Source: Aurantiacibacter arachoides
GTDB taxonomy: Bacteria > Pseudomonadota > Alphaproteobacteria > Sphingomonadales > Sphingomonadaceae
Assembly: GCF_009827335.1 (NCBI RefSeq)
Contig: NZ_WTYH01000001.1
Span: 1,674,001-1,738,000 of the forward strand
DNA: 64,000 nt
Direction: 5' to 3'
In this document: positions 16,705 to 28,132 of the stretch, piece by piece
How the letters are laid out: each line of letters starts with the position of its first letter
Position numbering within the stretch: the first letter of the stretch is position 1
Made by a program: the position numbers and the translations under genes
Notes under the pieces: model-generated
The model's input: only the letters and a program-made list of their open reading frames with translations
Database searches by the model: none
Told to the model about the DNA's origin: nothing

Positions 16705-17771
16705 GCCAGCCACTCAACCCAGGCGCCATGCGGATGCGCCTCGGCGAGTTGCACTGCCTCCGCCCCGCCGGGCCAGAACCGCACCTTGCACTCGTGCCGG
16801 AATGTCGCGCGGTTGGTTTCCACCGCGATCCACGCCAGCGGTTTGTCCGCCGTGGCCGCAGCGCCCGCCGCCTCCATCGCCCCCATGATCGCTTCGCGCG
16901 TGATGGCCGGCAGATATTGCCACATCACCGTGTGGAACAGCACCCGCGTCACGCCCGGCTCCTGCGGTGCGGCGAGCATGTCGGTGACGAAGGCGCCGGC
17001 ATCCTGCCGGGCCACCTCGGGCGGCATCCGCCCGGCCATCGCGATGGCGGCGTCCATGCGCGCCATCCGCTCTGTCGCGTCGGGCCAGATGTAGGCTTTC
17101 AACTTCAGCGTCTGCGCCGGATCGGCAAGGTCGATGGGTGCCAGATCGCAGCCGCGGATGCCGGTGATTGCGACGTCGCCCGCGGGCGGCGGGGGCCCGC
17201 GCCATGCGGGCGCGATGCGGATGCTCGACAGGCTCGGCCCCACCTCCACCCCGCCAAGGTCGAAGCGGAAGCGCGGCAGCATGGTGTTGATCCCCGCGCT
17301 CGCGCCGATCTCGCCCAGATCGAACCGCGGGCCGAGCCGCTGCGACAGCCACAGCAGCGCGGCCATGACGCTGGCCGAACGGCCCGCCTCGTTGGTCTGC
17401 GGCGGATGGTCGAGCCAGGGCAGCAGCAGGTGGTCGAACCGCTCGGCGGTGTCCGTGACCAGCGCATCGACCAACCCCTGGTCGCTCATCAACCCGGCAT
17501 AGATCGCACCCAGCCGCGGCTCCTCCCCGGTCAGGTAAAGCCAGTGAAAGGCCGCCGCCACGCGCAGCGGCATCGCGTCTTCCAGGCTCAACCCCTGCCA
17601 GTTCGCAATGCGCCTGCCGGTCGCCGTGGCGGTTTCCATCACTGCCAGCAGCGCGCGGACGAGACGGGCATTGTTGGGGGAACCGGCGCGTTCGCAATGG
17701 GCGGCCTGCCACGCGATCGCCTCTGGCACGCTGGCGATGGCCATCACCCCTGTCTGATCGCCCATCCGCAT
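16701..17771 (-). CDS. DUF2332 family protein
   Basis: 356-aa cytosolic protein matching DUF2332: [25 protein letters not shown] near the start, [15 protein letters not shown], then [26 protein letters not shown], which resembles an S-adenosylmethionine-binding loop, and [12 protein letters not shown]. The family has no established reaction; a methyltransferase-like fold is a reasonable inference. It is convergent with the hydrolase and divergent from hisG, with 37 nt between starts. Confidence 0.88.
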   Translation of the reverse strand: MRMGDQTGVMAIASVPEAIAWQAAHCERAGSPNNARLVRALLAVMETATATGRRIANWQGLSLEDAMPLRVAAAFHWLYLTGEEPRLGAIYAGLMSDQGLVDALVTDTAERFDHLLLPWLDHPPQTNEAGRSASVMAALLWLSQRLGPRFDLGEIGASAGINTMLPRFRFDLGGVEVGPSLSSIRIAPAWRGPPPPAGDVAITGIRGCDLAPIDLADPAQTLKLKAYIWPDATERMARMDAAIAMAGRMPPEVARQDAGAFVTDMLAAPQEPGVTRVLFHTVMWQYLPAITREAIMGAMEAAGAAATADKPLAWIAVETNRATFRHECKVRFWPGGAEAVQLAEAHPHGAWVEWLA

Positions 17772-17799
17772 TGCCCTTTCCGGCGTTCCTGCCTACATC
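17771..17799 (+). promoter_or_regulatory. predicted his operon promoter
   Basis: TTGCCC (17771-17776), 17-nt spacer, TACATC (17794-17799). The -10 ends 9 nt before the hisG ATG and there is no Shine-Dalgarno, suggesting a nearly leaderless message. Confidence 0.35.
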
Positions 17800-17808
17800 G
17801 CGCCACCG

Positions 17809-18492
17809 ATGACCGACACCTCTGCCACAGACCGCTACGGCCCGCTGATCTTCGCGGTGCCCAAGGGCCGCATCCTCGACGAGGCGGTGCCGCTGATGGG
17901 GCGTGCCGGGTTGGTGCCGGAAGCCGCCTTCCATGACAAGGCCGACCGATCGCTCAGCTTCGCCGACCAGAGCGGCACCATGCGCATCTTCCGCGTGCGC
18001 GCCTTCGATGTCGCCACGTTCGTCGCCTTCGGCGCGGCGCAGGCGGGGATCGTTGGCAGCGACGTGATCGAGGAGTTCGACTATTCCGAGCTTTACGCCC
18101 CCGTCGATCTGGGCATCGGTGCCTGCCGCCTGTCCGTGGCCGAGCCGGCCGAGCCGGTGGAGAACCGTTACGGCAAGGCCAGCCATCTGCGGGTTGCCAC
18201 CAAGTATCCCAATATCACCAGCCGCCACTTCGAACGCCGCGGCATCCAGGCCGAGTGCGTGAAACTGAACGGCGCGATGGAACTGGCTCCCTCCAGCGGG
18301 CTGGCGGGCCGGATCGTCGACCTGGTCTCCACCGGGCAGACGTTGAAATCCAACGGCCTCGTCGAAAAGGACGTTATCATGCAGGTGACCAGCCGCCTGA
18401 TCGTCAACCGCGCCGCGCTGAAAACCGATCCCCGCGTGGCCGCGCTGGTCGAACGGTTCCGCGCCGCCACCGACAGAAGGGTTGCCGTCTGA
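17809..18492 (+). CDS. hisG: ATP phosphoribosyltransferase, short form
   Basis: First step of histidine synthesis, joining ATP and PRPP. 227 aa is the short HisG_S length without the C-terminal regulatory domain, so activity should need the HisZ subunit. Visible signatures are [16 protein letters not shown] at the start, [32 protein letters not shown] and the PRPP-binding [14 protein letters not shown]. It starts the hisG-hisD-nusB unit. No hisZ is in the window. Confidence 0.95.
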   Translation: MTDTSATDRYGPLIFAVPKGRILDEAVPLMGRAGLVPEAAFHDKADRSLSFADQSGTMRIFRVRAFDVATFVAFGAAQAGIVGSDVIEEFDYSELYAPVDLGIGACRLSVAEPAEPVENRYGKASHLRVATKYPNITSRHFERRGIQAECVKLNGAMELAPSSGLAGRIVDLVSTGQTLKSNGLVEKDVIMQVTSRLIVNRAALKTDPRVAALVERFRAATDRRVAV

Positions 18493-19784
18493 TGCGCCGC
18501 CTGAACATCAAAGACACCGGTTTCGAAGCGCAGTTCACGCGCATCGTCAACGACCGGCGCGAGACGGACGCCAGCGTGGCGCGCGACGTTGCCGATATTC
18601 TGCAAAAGGTGCGGCACGGCGGCGACGATGCGCTGCGCGACTATACCATGCGGTTCGACAAGCACCCGCTGACCGCCGACCTCACCAGCTGGCGCATCGG
18701 CAAGGACCAGTGCAAGGCCGCCTACGACTTCCTCGCGCCCGAGGTGAAGCGCGCGCTGGAAATGGCGGCAGAGCGCATCCGCGCCTATCACGAGGGCCAG
18801 TTGCCGCAGGACCGCGATTACCGCGACGCGCAGAACGTGCGGCTTGGTGCCCGGTGGCGCGCGGTAGACGCGGCCGGGCTTTACGTGCCGGGCGGGCGGG
18901 CGTCCTATCCCTCCACCCTGCTGATGAACGCCATCCCGGCCAAGGTCGCCGGTGTCGAGCGGCTGGCCGTGGTCACCCCCACCCCCAAGGGCGAGATGAA
19001 CGACCTGGTGCTCGCCGCAGCGCACCTGGTGGGCATCGACGAGATCTGGCGCGTCGGCGGGGCGCAGGCCGTGGGCGCGCTGGCCTGGGGCACGAAGCGG
19101 ATCAAGCCGGTCGACGTGATCGTCGGCCCGGGCAATGCCTGGGTGGCGGAGGCCAAGCGGCAGCTTTATGGCGTGGTCGGCATCGACATGGTTGCCGGAC
19201 CCAGCGAAATCCTCGTCATCTCCGACAACAGGTCAGACCCTGACTGGATCGCCGCCGACCTGCTCAGCCAGGCAGAGCACGATCCGGCCAGCCAGTCGAT
19301 CCTAATCACTGACGACGCCGCCTTTGCCAGCGAGGTGGAGGATTCCATCGACCTGCTCGGCGCGCAGATTGCCACCCGCCGCGTGGCCCATGAAAGCTGG
19401 GAGAAACACGGCGTGATCGTGATCGTCGACGACCTGGCGCAGCAGGCCCCGCCGCTTGCCAACCGCCTCGCCGCCGAGCATCTCGAACTGGCGGTCGACG
19501 ACCCGGAGAAATATTTTGACCAGATCAAGCATGCCGGCAGCGTGTTCCTTGGGCGCCACACGCCAGAGGCCGTGGGCGATTACGTTGCCGGGCCGAACCA
19601 CGTGTTGCCCACAGGACGGCGCGCACGCTTTGCCAGCGGGCTTTCGGTGCTCGACTTCATGAAACGCACCAGCTTCATCGAACTCGATGCAGAGGCGCTG
19701 AAGGCCATCGGCCCCGCCGCCATGGCGCTGGCCGAGATCGAGGGCCTGCCCGCCCACGCCGCCAGCGTGAGGGTGCGGCTGTGA
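18492..19784 (+). CDS. hisD: histidinol dehydrogenase
   Basis: Last two oxidation steps of histidine synthesis (L-histidinol to L-histidine, NAD+, zinc). 430 aa, full length. The start at ATG 18492 shares its A with the hisG stop. Signatures are YVPGGRASYPSTLLMNAIPAKVAGV, GGAQAVGALAWGT, VGPGNAWVAEAKRQLYG, DMVAGPSEILVI and the zinc-site region LLSQAEHDP; the family His is present in AAEHLEL and GPNHVLPT. It overlaps nusB by 4 nt. Confidence 0.96.
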   Translation: MRRLNIKDTGFEAQFTRIVNDRRETDASVARDVADILQKVRHGGDDALRDYTMRFDKHPLTADLTSWRIGKDQCKAAYDFLAPEVKRALEMAAERIRAYHEGQLPQDRDYRDAQNVRLGARWRAVDAAGLYVPGGRASYPSTLLMNAIPAKVAGVERLAVVTPTPKGEMNDLVLAAAHLVGIDEIWRVGGAQAVGALAWGTKRIKPVDVIVGPGNAWVAEAKRQLYGVVGIDMVAGPSEILVISDNRSDPDWIAADLLSQAEHDPASQSILITDDAAFASEVEDSIDLLGAQIATRRVAHESWEKHGVIVIVDDLAQQAPPLANRLAAEHLELAVDDPEKYFDQIKHAGSVFLGRHTPEAVGDYVAGPNHVLPTGRRARFASGLSVLDFMKRTSFIELDAEALKAIGPAAMALAEIEGLPAHAASVRVRL

Positions 19785-20245
19785 GCGCCCCGCACAAAGG
19801 CTCCGGGCGGTCAAAAGCCCGTTCTGCCGCGCGTCTTGGCGCGGTGCAGGCACTGTATCAGCGGCATATGGAAAAGACCGCGCTGGCCCGCCTGCTCGAC
19901 GAATTCCACCAGCACCGGTTGGGGAAGGAGATCGAGGACGACCAGTATGCCGATGCCGAGATCGATTTCTTCGACGACGTGGTTTCGGGCGTGGTCGCGC
20001 GGGAGGACGAGATCGACGGCCTGCTGACCGCCAAGCTGGCGCAGGGCTGGACGCTGGCACGGCTGGACAAGACCATGCTCCAGATCCTGCGCTGCGGCGC
20101 CTACGAGCTTGTCGCCCGCGCCGATGTGCCGGTGGGCACGGCGATCAGCGAGTATGTCGACGTGGCCCACGCCTTCTTTGACGAGCGGGAGGCGAAGTTC
20201 GTCAACGGCGTGCTGGACGCGGTGGCAAAGGACGTGCGGGCCTAG
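19781..20245 (+). CDS. nusB: transcription antitermination factor NusB
   Basis: RNA-binding antitermination factor that acts with NusE (S10) on boxA. 154 aa, all-helical. RSAARLGAVQALYQRHME is the boxA-binding N-terminal helix. LDKTMLQILRCGAYELVARADVPVGTAISEYVDVAHAFFDEREAKFVNGVLDAV is the conserved C-terminal signature. GTG start overlapping the hisD stop (GTGA). The link of his genes with nusB and thiL suggests co-expression with growth rate. Confidence 0.96.
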   Translation: MSAPHKGSGRSKARSAARLGAVQALYQRHMEKTALARLLDEFHQHRLGKEIEDDQYADAEIDFFDDVVSGVVAREDEIDGLLTAKLAQGWTLARLDKTMLQILRCGAYELVARADVPVGTAISEYVDVAHAFFDEREAKFVNGVLDAVAKDVRA

Positions 20246-20262
20246 CCTCGCGAAAAAACGCG

Positions 20263-21132
20263 ATGAACGAGACCGGCTTCATCGCTGCCCTGCGCGCCCT
20301 GCCGCTCCATCCGGGCGCCCGCGGGCTGGCGGACGATGCGGCCGTCGTGTCGCTGGGCACCGAGACGATCATCCTGACCCATGACGTGCTGGTCGAAGGG
20401 CGGCATTTCCTGACCACGCAGGACATGGCGGACGTCGCGTGGAAGCTCGTCGCCACCAACCTGTCCGATCTCGCGGCCAAGGGTGCCGAGCCGATAGGCG
20501 TGCTGCTGGGCCACATGCTGGGCGGTGACGATGCGCGTTTCGTCGACGGTCTGGGCGAAGTGCTGGAGCATTACGGCGTGCCCCTGCTGGGCGGGGATAC
20601 GGTGGCGGGCGAGGCGCCGCGCAGCTTCGGCCTTACCGCCGTGGGCCGCGCTACGCATACGCCTGTCCCCTCTCGCGCAGGGGCGCAGATTGGCGATGCG
20701 CTGTTCGTCACCGGCACGCTGGGTGCGGCGATGCTGGGGCTGGAAGCGTTGCGGGCAGGCGACGGGGGCGATCCCCTACCCTATACCCGCCCGCTTGCCC
20801 GGTTGCTGGAAGGCGAATCACTCGCCCCCCTGGCGCACGCGATGATGGACGTATCCGACGGCCTGCTGCTCGATGCCTTCCGCATGGCCGAGGCAAGCGG
20901 CGTCAGCATGGCCATCGACAGCGCCGCCGTGCCCGTGGCGGATGCCACCCGGGCCATGGCGTGCCTTACCTGGGGGGACGACTACGAACTGCTATTCACC
21001 CTGCCCGCCGGCACCTGTCCCCCGGTCGCGGCAACGCAGATCGGCACGGTCGAGCCGCGCGGCTTTGCGCCGCTGTTTCTCGACGGGGAAGCGATCGCCA
21101 ATTCGCAAGGGCTCGGTTACGTCCACGGCTAG
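20263..21132 (+). CDS. thiL: thiamine-monophosphate kinase
   Basis: Phosphorylates thiamine monophosphate to thiamine pyrophosphate with ATP. 289 aa. The conserved DDAAVV, LTHDVLVEGRHF, DVAWKLVATNLSDLAAKGAEPIG and LGGDTVAGEAP motifs contain the Mg and ATP-binding residues. MMDVSDGLLLDAFRMAEAS and GDDYELLFTLP complete the AIR synthase-like fold. It follows nusB by 17 nt, the classic nusB-thiL pairing. Confidence 0.96.
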   Translation: MNETGFIAALRALPLHPGARGLADDAAVVSLGTETIILTHDVLVEGRHFLTTQDMADVAWKLVATNLSDLAAKGAEPIGVLLGHMLGGDDARFVDGLGEVLEHYGVPLLGGDTVAGEAPRSFGLTAVGRATHTPVPSRAGAQIGDALFVTGTLGAAMLGLEALRAGDGGDPLPYTRPLARLLEGESLAPLAHAMMDVSDGLLLDAFRMAEASGVSMAIDSAAVPVADATRAMACLTWGDDYELLFTLPAGTCPPVAATQIGTVEPRGFAPLFLDGEAIANSQGLGYVHG

Positions 21133-21139
21133 GCGCGCT

Positions 21140-21169
21140 TTGCGCTTGTGCAGCGTCGCCCGATAAAAT
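21140..21169 (+). promoter_or_regulatory. predicted hppA promoter
   Basis: TTGCGC (21140-21145), 18-nt spacer, TAAAAT (21164-21169), leaving a leader of about 60 nt with a purine-rich AGGGAAGGGGAAAAGAGGG ribosome site before ATG 21235. Confidence 0.4.
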
Positions 21170-21234
21170 AGCCCTTGCCACTGGCGAACCCGGGACAACC
21201 GGGTCGTTTACTCAGGGAAGGGGAAAAGAGGGAC

Positions 21235-23406
<2,172 letters not shown>

Positions 23407-23433
23407 TACCGCAGCCGCAGCGACGGTGACACG

Positions 23434-23467
23434 AAAACCCTGTCCGGAGCGATCCGGGCAGGGTTTT
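23434..23467 (+). terminator. strong rho-independent terminator after hppA
   Basis: AAAACCCTG pairs with CAGGGTTTT and an inner CCGGA/TCCGG extends the stem around a GCGA tetraloop; TTTT and TTT follow on the plus strand. The A-tract on the other side makes it potentially bidirectional. Confidence 0.92.
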
Positions 23468-23595
23468 GTTTACCACCCTTCTTGACCTTTCCTTGGCCGG
23501 CCCCGCCTTATGCCCGATGGGCCGGAAAGCCATTCCGGTGCCATTGCGGGTTAACGAATTTCTTGGGCCAGCCCCTTCCCCTCGACCATCGTGCC

Positions 23596-24738
23596 ATGCC
23601 GACCGATGCAGATCCGCGATCGGCGCCCGAACCGCGCCTGTCGCTGACCTTGCGCGCGTGGAAGCAGTGCGATCGGCCCGATCGCGTGGCCGCCTGGGAT
23701 GCGCTGGCCCAATGGGCATCCGAACCTAATCCCTTTTACGAAAGCTGGTATCTGCTCGCCTCGCTGCGCGCGCTCGATCCCGGCGGTGCCGTCGCGCTCA
23801 TCGTGCTGGAGGCGGACGGCCAGCTCGCCGGGCTGATGCCGGTCAAGCGAGAGGCGCGCTATTACGGCTATGCCCTGCCGCACTGGCGCAACTGGGCGCA
23901 CGCCAACTGCTTCCTGGGCATGCCGCTGGTGGCGCGCGGGTTCGAGCGGTCGTTCTGGCGCGAAATGCTTGCCTGGGCCGATCGAAACGCTGGCCGGGCG
24001 CTGTTCCTGCACCTCGCCCACCTCCCCGTGACCGGCCCATTGCACGAGGCGCTGGCCGCCGAACTCGCCGCAAGCGGACGCCCGGCAGCGACCGTGCTGC
24101 GTGAAGAGCGAGCCATGCTCGTCACCCAGACCCCCGCAACCTATCTCGACAGCTCGCTATCGACCAAGAAACGCAAGGAATTGCGCCGCCAGCACCGCCG
24201 TCTGGCCGAACAAGGCGAACTTGCGACCGAGCGCTGCCACGACGCCGCCGGGTTGGAAAGCTGGATCGCGGAATTCCTGCGGATCGAACAATCGGGATGG
24301 AAGGGACGGCAAGGTTCCGCCCTCGCCAGCACGGCGGACACCGCCCAGCTGTTCGCCCAGGCCCTGCAAGGTGCGGCGAGCCGGGGGCGGCTTGAACGGT
24401 TGTGCCTGCGGCTTGACGGTCGCCCCATCGCCATGCTGGCCAGCTTCGTCGCGCCGCCGGGCGCCTTTTCCTACAAGACCGCCTTCGACGAGGACTTTGC
24501 CCGCTATTCCCCCGGCGTGCTGCTCCAGCGCGAGAACATCGCCCTGCTGCAGCGTGACGCGGTCAGCTGGATCGACAGCTGCGCCGCCGAGGATCACCCG
24601 ATGATCGACCACATCTGGCGCGAACGCCGCGCCATCGCGCGCCATTCGATCGGCATCGGCGGCCCGCTGCGCCGCGCCGCCTTTGCCGCCATCGCCCGGC
24701 GCGAAACGGGCAGGCCGGCGCGAGGGATCGGCGCATGA
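23596..24738 (+). CDS. GNAT/FemAB-like acyltransferase (BioF2-like)
   Basis: About 380 aa. The C-terminal half (LRRQHRRLAEQGEL, ESWIAEFLRIEQSGWKGRQGSAL, GRPIAMLASFVAPPGAFSYKTAFDEDFARYSPGVLLQ) is the acyltransferase domain seen in FemAB/BioF2-type proteins (PF13480 group). Such enzymes attach acyl or aminoacyl groups, often to cell-surface glycans or peptides. The start at ATG 23596 removes a Pro/Cys-rich tail that reads through the terminator region; no clear ribosome site supports it, so the start is uncertain. It overlaps the cupin-like gene by 4 nt, which implies joint function. Confidence 0.82.
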   Translation: MPTDADPRSAPEPRLSLTLRAWKQCDRPDRVAAWDALAQWASEPNPFYESWYLLASLRALDPGGAVALIVLEADGQLAGLMPVKREARYYGYALPHWRNWAHANCFLGMPLVARGFERSFWREMLAWADRNAGRALFLHLAHLPVTGPLHEALAAELAASGRPAATVLREERAMLVTQTPATYLDSSLSTKKRKELRRQHRRLAEQGELATERCHDAAGLESWIAEFLRIEQSGWKGRQGSALASTADTAQLFAQALQGAASRGRLERLCLRLDGRPIAMLASFVAPPGAFSYKTAFDEDFARYSPGVLLQRENIALLQRDAVSWIDSCAAEDHPMIDHIWRERRAIARHSIGIGGPLRRAAFAAIARRETGRPARGIGA

Positions 24739-25619
24739 ACCGCCCTAGCGCCCCCATGAGTGGACGCGCCATCGGCACCCGGCGCGTCTTCCCGGAACGC
24801 GCCCGCAGCTTCTTCGCCTCGTCCTATCCCGAAGGCACGCACAAGCTGGACCACAACCTGGTCGGCCACCCGCTGCTCGAACTGGATGCGCTGGCGCTGC
24901 TGGGAGAGGCCCTGCCGGCGCGCAGCTGCGAATACAATCGCGGCGACCTGCCCATCGGTGTCGAGGGCAAGCCCGAGGGCAATGGTTTCAGCATCGGCGA
25001 AACGATCCGCACCATCGCCACGTCGAACAGCTGGGCGGTGCTCAAGAACATCGAACAGAATCGTCCGTTCGCGGGCCTGCTGCACGCGCTGATCGCGGAG
25101 CTCGCGCCGATCATCGAGGCGCGCACCGGCGCGATCCTGCGGCCGCAGGGCTTCATCTTCATCTCCAGCCCCAATGCGGTGACGCCGTATCACTTCGACC
25201 CGGAGCACAACATCCTGCTGCACCTGCGCGGACAAAAGACGATGACGGTCTTCCCCGCCGGGAATCCGCGGTTCGCCGCCGATCGCATGCACGAGGCCTA
25301 TCACACCGGCGGCGCGCGCGAGCTCGCCTGGCGCGATGATTTCGCGCGCGATGGCGTCCCCTTCCCCCTGCATCCCGGCGAGGCGCTATATGTGCCGGTG
25401 ATGGCGCCGCACTTCGTGCAGAACGGGCCGGAGGTCTCGATCTCGCTGTCGATCACCTGGCGCAGCGACTGGAGCTTCGCCGAGGCCGACGCCCGCGCCT
25501 TCAACACCATCCTTCGCCGGATGGGGTTCGATCCCGCACCGCCGGGTCGCTGGCCGGCGAGCAACAAGGCCAAGGCGACGATGATGCGCGTGGTGCGCCG
25601 GCTGTCGCGCCGACCTTGA
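24735..25619 (+). CDS. cupin-like (JmjC-type) domain protein
   Basis: 294 aa. TPYHFDPEHNILLHLRGQKTMTVFP contains the His-x-Asp iron pair and the helix-turn of a double-stranded beta-helix; LHPGEALYVPVMAPHFVQNG holds the distal His. This is the Fe(II)/2-oxoglutarate dioxygenase arrangement of JmjC-like cupins, some of which are protein or small-molecule hydroxylases. Translationally coupled with the upstream acyltransferase-like gene. Substrate unknown. Confidence 0.82.
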   Translation: MNRPSAPMSGRAIGTRRVFPERARSFFASSYPEGTHKLDHNLVGHPLLELDALALLGEALPARSCEYNRGDLPIGVEGKPEGNGFSIGETIRTIATSNSWAVLKNIEQNRPFAGLLHALIAELAPIIEARTGAILRPQGFIFISSPNAVTPYHFDPEHNILLHLRGQKTMTVFPAGNPRFAADRMHEAYHTGGARELAWRDDFARDGVPFPLHPGEALYVPVMAPHFVQNGPEVSISLSITWRSDWSFAEADARAFNTILRRMGFDPAPPGRWPASNKAKATMMRVVRRLSRRP

Positions 25620-25652
25620 CCCGCCGTTTGCCTGCGCGCATGGGCGAAGGCG

Positions 25653-26540
25653 ATGGAGCCTTCCACCGATTCCACCCCTGAACGCGTCCTCGCCGATCTG
25701 GTTTTCCTGCTCGATCTGGAAGACCGGGGCAGCGACGTATTCATCGGCCGCAGGCGCGAGGATGGGACGGGCCGGGTATTCGGCGGACAGGCGATTGCCC
25801 AGGCTTTGGGCGCAGCCAGCCGCACGGTCGACCCGGCGCGCGCCGTCCATTCGCTCCATGCCTATTTCCTGCGCCCGGGCAGCGACGCCCTGCCTATCGA
25901 ATACCGGGTGAAGCGCGATCTGGACGGTCGCAGCTTTTCCAATCGGCGCGTGGTGGCGAGCCAGGAAGGCAAGCCCATCCTGAACTTCGTCGCCAGCTTC
26001 CAGGAGCCGGAGGAAGGCCCCGGCCACCAGCATCCGGCCATGCCCGACGTGCCCCCGCCCGAGGCGCTTGCCGCCGATGCCGACATTCGCAGGCGCGTGG
26101 CTGCGGCGGTTCCCGACGGCCCGATCAGGAACCTGCTGTCCCGCCCCTTCCCGGTCGATTTCCGTTCGGTGGAGCCGCGCGACTGGCTCGATCCGCAGGC
26201 TCGTCCGCCGGTCTCGCATGTCTGGTTCAAGACCGTGGCACCGCTTCCCGCCGCCAGCGCGGTGCATCGCAGCGTGCTGGCCTATGTTTCCGATTTCCAG
26301 ATCCTCGCCACCGCGCTGCAACCGCACGGCAAGAGCATGCACCGGGGCGAGGTGAAGGCGGCCAGCATCGATCACGCGATCTGGTTCCACGAGGATTTCC
26401 AGGTCGACGACTGGCTGCTGTTCGCCACGGAAAGCCCATGGTCGGGCGCGGCCCGCGGGTTCGCGCGCGGGCAGATCTTCACGCGCGAGGGCAAGCTTGT
26501 CGCCAGCGTGACGCAGGAAGGAATGTTGCGCCATGTCTGA
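25653..26540 (+). CDS. tesB: acyl-CoA thioesterase II
   Basis: Double hot-dog thioesterase of 295 aa releasing CoA from medium- and long-chain acyl-CoA. VFGGQAIAQALGAASRTV and VHSLHAYFLRPG mark the N-terminal hot dog; SIDHAIWFHEDFQVDDWLLFATESPWSGAARGFARGQIFTREGKLVASVTQEGMLR is the C-terminal signature carrying the active-site Asp. It overlaps the following serine hydrolase by 8 nt. Confidence 0.94.
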   Translation: MEPSTDSTPERVLADLVFLLDLEDRGSDVFIGRRREDGTGRVFGGQAIAQALGAASRTVDPARAVHSLHAYFLRPGSDALPIEYRVKRDLDGRSFSNRRVVASQEGKPILNFVASFQEPEEGPGHQHPAMPDVPPPEALAADADIRRRVAAAVPDGPIRNLLSRPFPVDFRSVEPRDWLDPQARPPVSHVWFKTVAPLPAASAVHRSVLAYVSDFQILATALQPHGKSMHRGEVKAASIDHAIWFHEDFQVDDWLLFATESPWSGAARGFARGQIFTREGKLVASVTQEGMLRHV

Positions 26541-28101
26541 ACCCCGTTCGCTCCGTGTCGCCGCCCTGGCGCTGCTTGCCCTACCCCTGCCCGCGCTGGC
26601 GCATGATGTGCCCGCCATTGATTACGCGGAGGCGCTGCGCCGCACGGCGGCAGCCTATGACAGCACCGGCATGGTCGCCGCGGTCATGGTGGATGGCGAG
26701 GTCGTCTATACCGGCGTGACCGGTATCGCCGAGGAAGGCACCACGCGCCCCGTCACCGAAGACATGCTGTGGCCCATCGCCAGCATTTCCAAGGCGTTCA
26801 CCACCACCGCGCTCGCCATCCTCGTCGACCGGGGCGAGGTGGAATGGGACGCGCCGGTGCGCACCTATGTGCCGGAATTCGCCATGTGGGACCCTTGGGT
26901 CAGCGAGCATTTCACCGTGCGCGACCTGCTCACCCACCGCTCCGGCCTGCCGCTGGGTGCGGGCGACCTCCTGATCTGGCCCGATGGCGACGCGGCGCCT
27001 GCCGACGTGATCGCCGCCCTGCCGCACTTGCGCCCCAGCACCGGCTTTCGTGATGGCTACGCCTACGACAACCTGATGTACGTGGTGGCAGGAGAAGTCG
27101 TCGCGCGCGTTTCCGGCCGCGACTGGGCGACCTTCGTGACCGAAGAGCTTTTCCAGCCCATCGGCATGGACGACGATTGCGCCGCGCAGATGGACCGCAT
27201 TCCCGCAGGCGCTGCCACGGTCACCGGTCACGAACGCGCAGCTGGCGCCGACGCCGGCGTGCCGATCGATCCGCGGCTGGCCTTTTCGGAAACGTGGTCG
27301 GCAGCGGGCGGCATCTTCTGCAATCCGCGCGGCATGATGGAATGGGGCAAGTTCTGGCTCGACGGCGGGGTGACCGCCAGCGGCACGCGCCTTGTCAGCG
27401 AGGCGCAGGCGCGTGAACTGTGGCAGGGCGTCACGCCCGTGCCCGTCGGCGGCACGCTGCGATCCAACGGCTCCTCGCACCTCGGCATGTATGCGCTGGG
27501 CTGGAACGTGCGCGATTTCGAAGGCCACCTGCACGTCAGCCATGGCGGCGGCGCGCCGGGCGTCGTCAGCAACTTCGTGCTGATCCCCGAACACGGCGTG
27601 GCCATCTTTTCGGCCACCAACGATTATCGCGGGGCGGCTTCCACGTTCAACTACCACGTCGCCAATGCACTGGTGGGTGACAGCCCGCAGGATTACATCG
27701 GCGAATTCGGCAGCGCCTTTGCCGCGGCGGAGGCGGAAGGGACGAGCCTGATCTCGACGACCACCGCTCGCCCGGAAACCGTCGCTCCGCTCAGCCTGCC
27801 GCTCGCCGCCTATGCCGGCACCTATCGCGACCCCTGGTATGGCGACGTGACCATCACGCAGACCGAGGAGGGGCTCTACCTCGACATGGGTCGCAGCGCG
27901 GTGCTCGACACCACGCTGGGCCACTATTCGGGCGACCGCTTCACCGCCTTCTGGCCCGACAGTTCGCTGAAGGCCGATGCCTTTGTCGACTTCGCGGTGG
28001 CGGACGGCGTGGTGACGGGCATGACGATGCAGGCGATTTCCGACCTTACGGACTTCTCCTACGACTTCCACGACCTGCAATTGACGCGCGTGCCCGACTA
28101 G
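26533..28101 (+). CDS. serine hydrolase (class C beta-lactamase/DD-peptidase-like), exported
   Basis: 522 aa with a signal peptide (about 1-23, ending ALA). Active-site motifs are SISK (S84, K87), a YxN-type motif around YAYDNLMYVVAGE (about 176-188) and HGGG near residue 338. A C-terminal domain of about 100 aa (LAAYAGTYRDPWYGDVTITQ) is the common lipocalin-like extension. Such proteins are esterases, DD-peptidases or D-amino-acid hydrolases; true beta-lactamase activity is not indicated. Overlaps tesB by 8 nt. Confidence 0.9.
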   Translation: MSEPRSLRVAALALLALPLPALAHDVPAIDYAEALRRTAAAYDSTGMVAAVMVDGEVVYTGVTGIAEEGTTRPVTEDMLWPIASISKAFTTTALAILVDRGEVEWDAPVRTYVPEFAMWDPWVSEHFTVRDLLTHRSGLPLGAGDLLIWPDGDAAPADVIAALPHLRPSTGFRDGYAYDNLMYVVAGEVVARVSGRDWATFVTEELFQPIGMDDDCAAQMDRIPAGAATVTGHERAAGADAGVPIDPRLAFSETWSAAGGIFCNPRGMMEWGKFWLDGGVTASGTRLVSEAQARELWQGVTPVPVGGTLRSNGSSHLGMYALGWNVRDFEGHLHVSHGGGAPGVVSNFVLIPEHGVAIFSATNDYRGAASTFNYHVANALVGDSPQDYIGEFGSAFAAAEAEGTSLISTTTARPETVAPLSLPLAAYAGTYRDPWYGDVTITQTEEGLYLDMGRSAVLDTTLGHYSGDRFTAFWPDSSLKADAFVDFAVADGVVTGMTMQAISDLTDFSYDFHDLQLTRVPD

Positions 28102-28132
28102 GAACGGCGCGCTGGCCCCGGCGTTTGGGGGC

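Noticed and set aside
26533-28101. Beta-lactamase resistance gene
   Set aside because: The SxxK/YxN/HGG serine-hydrolase fold with a lipocalin-like tail is common in esterases and peptidases; nothing indicates antibiotic hydrolysis.
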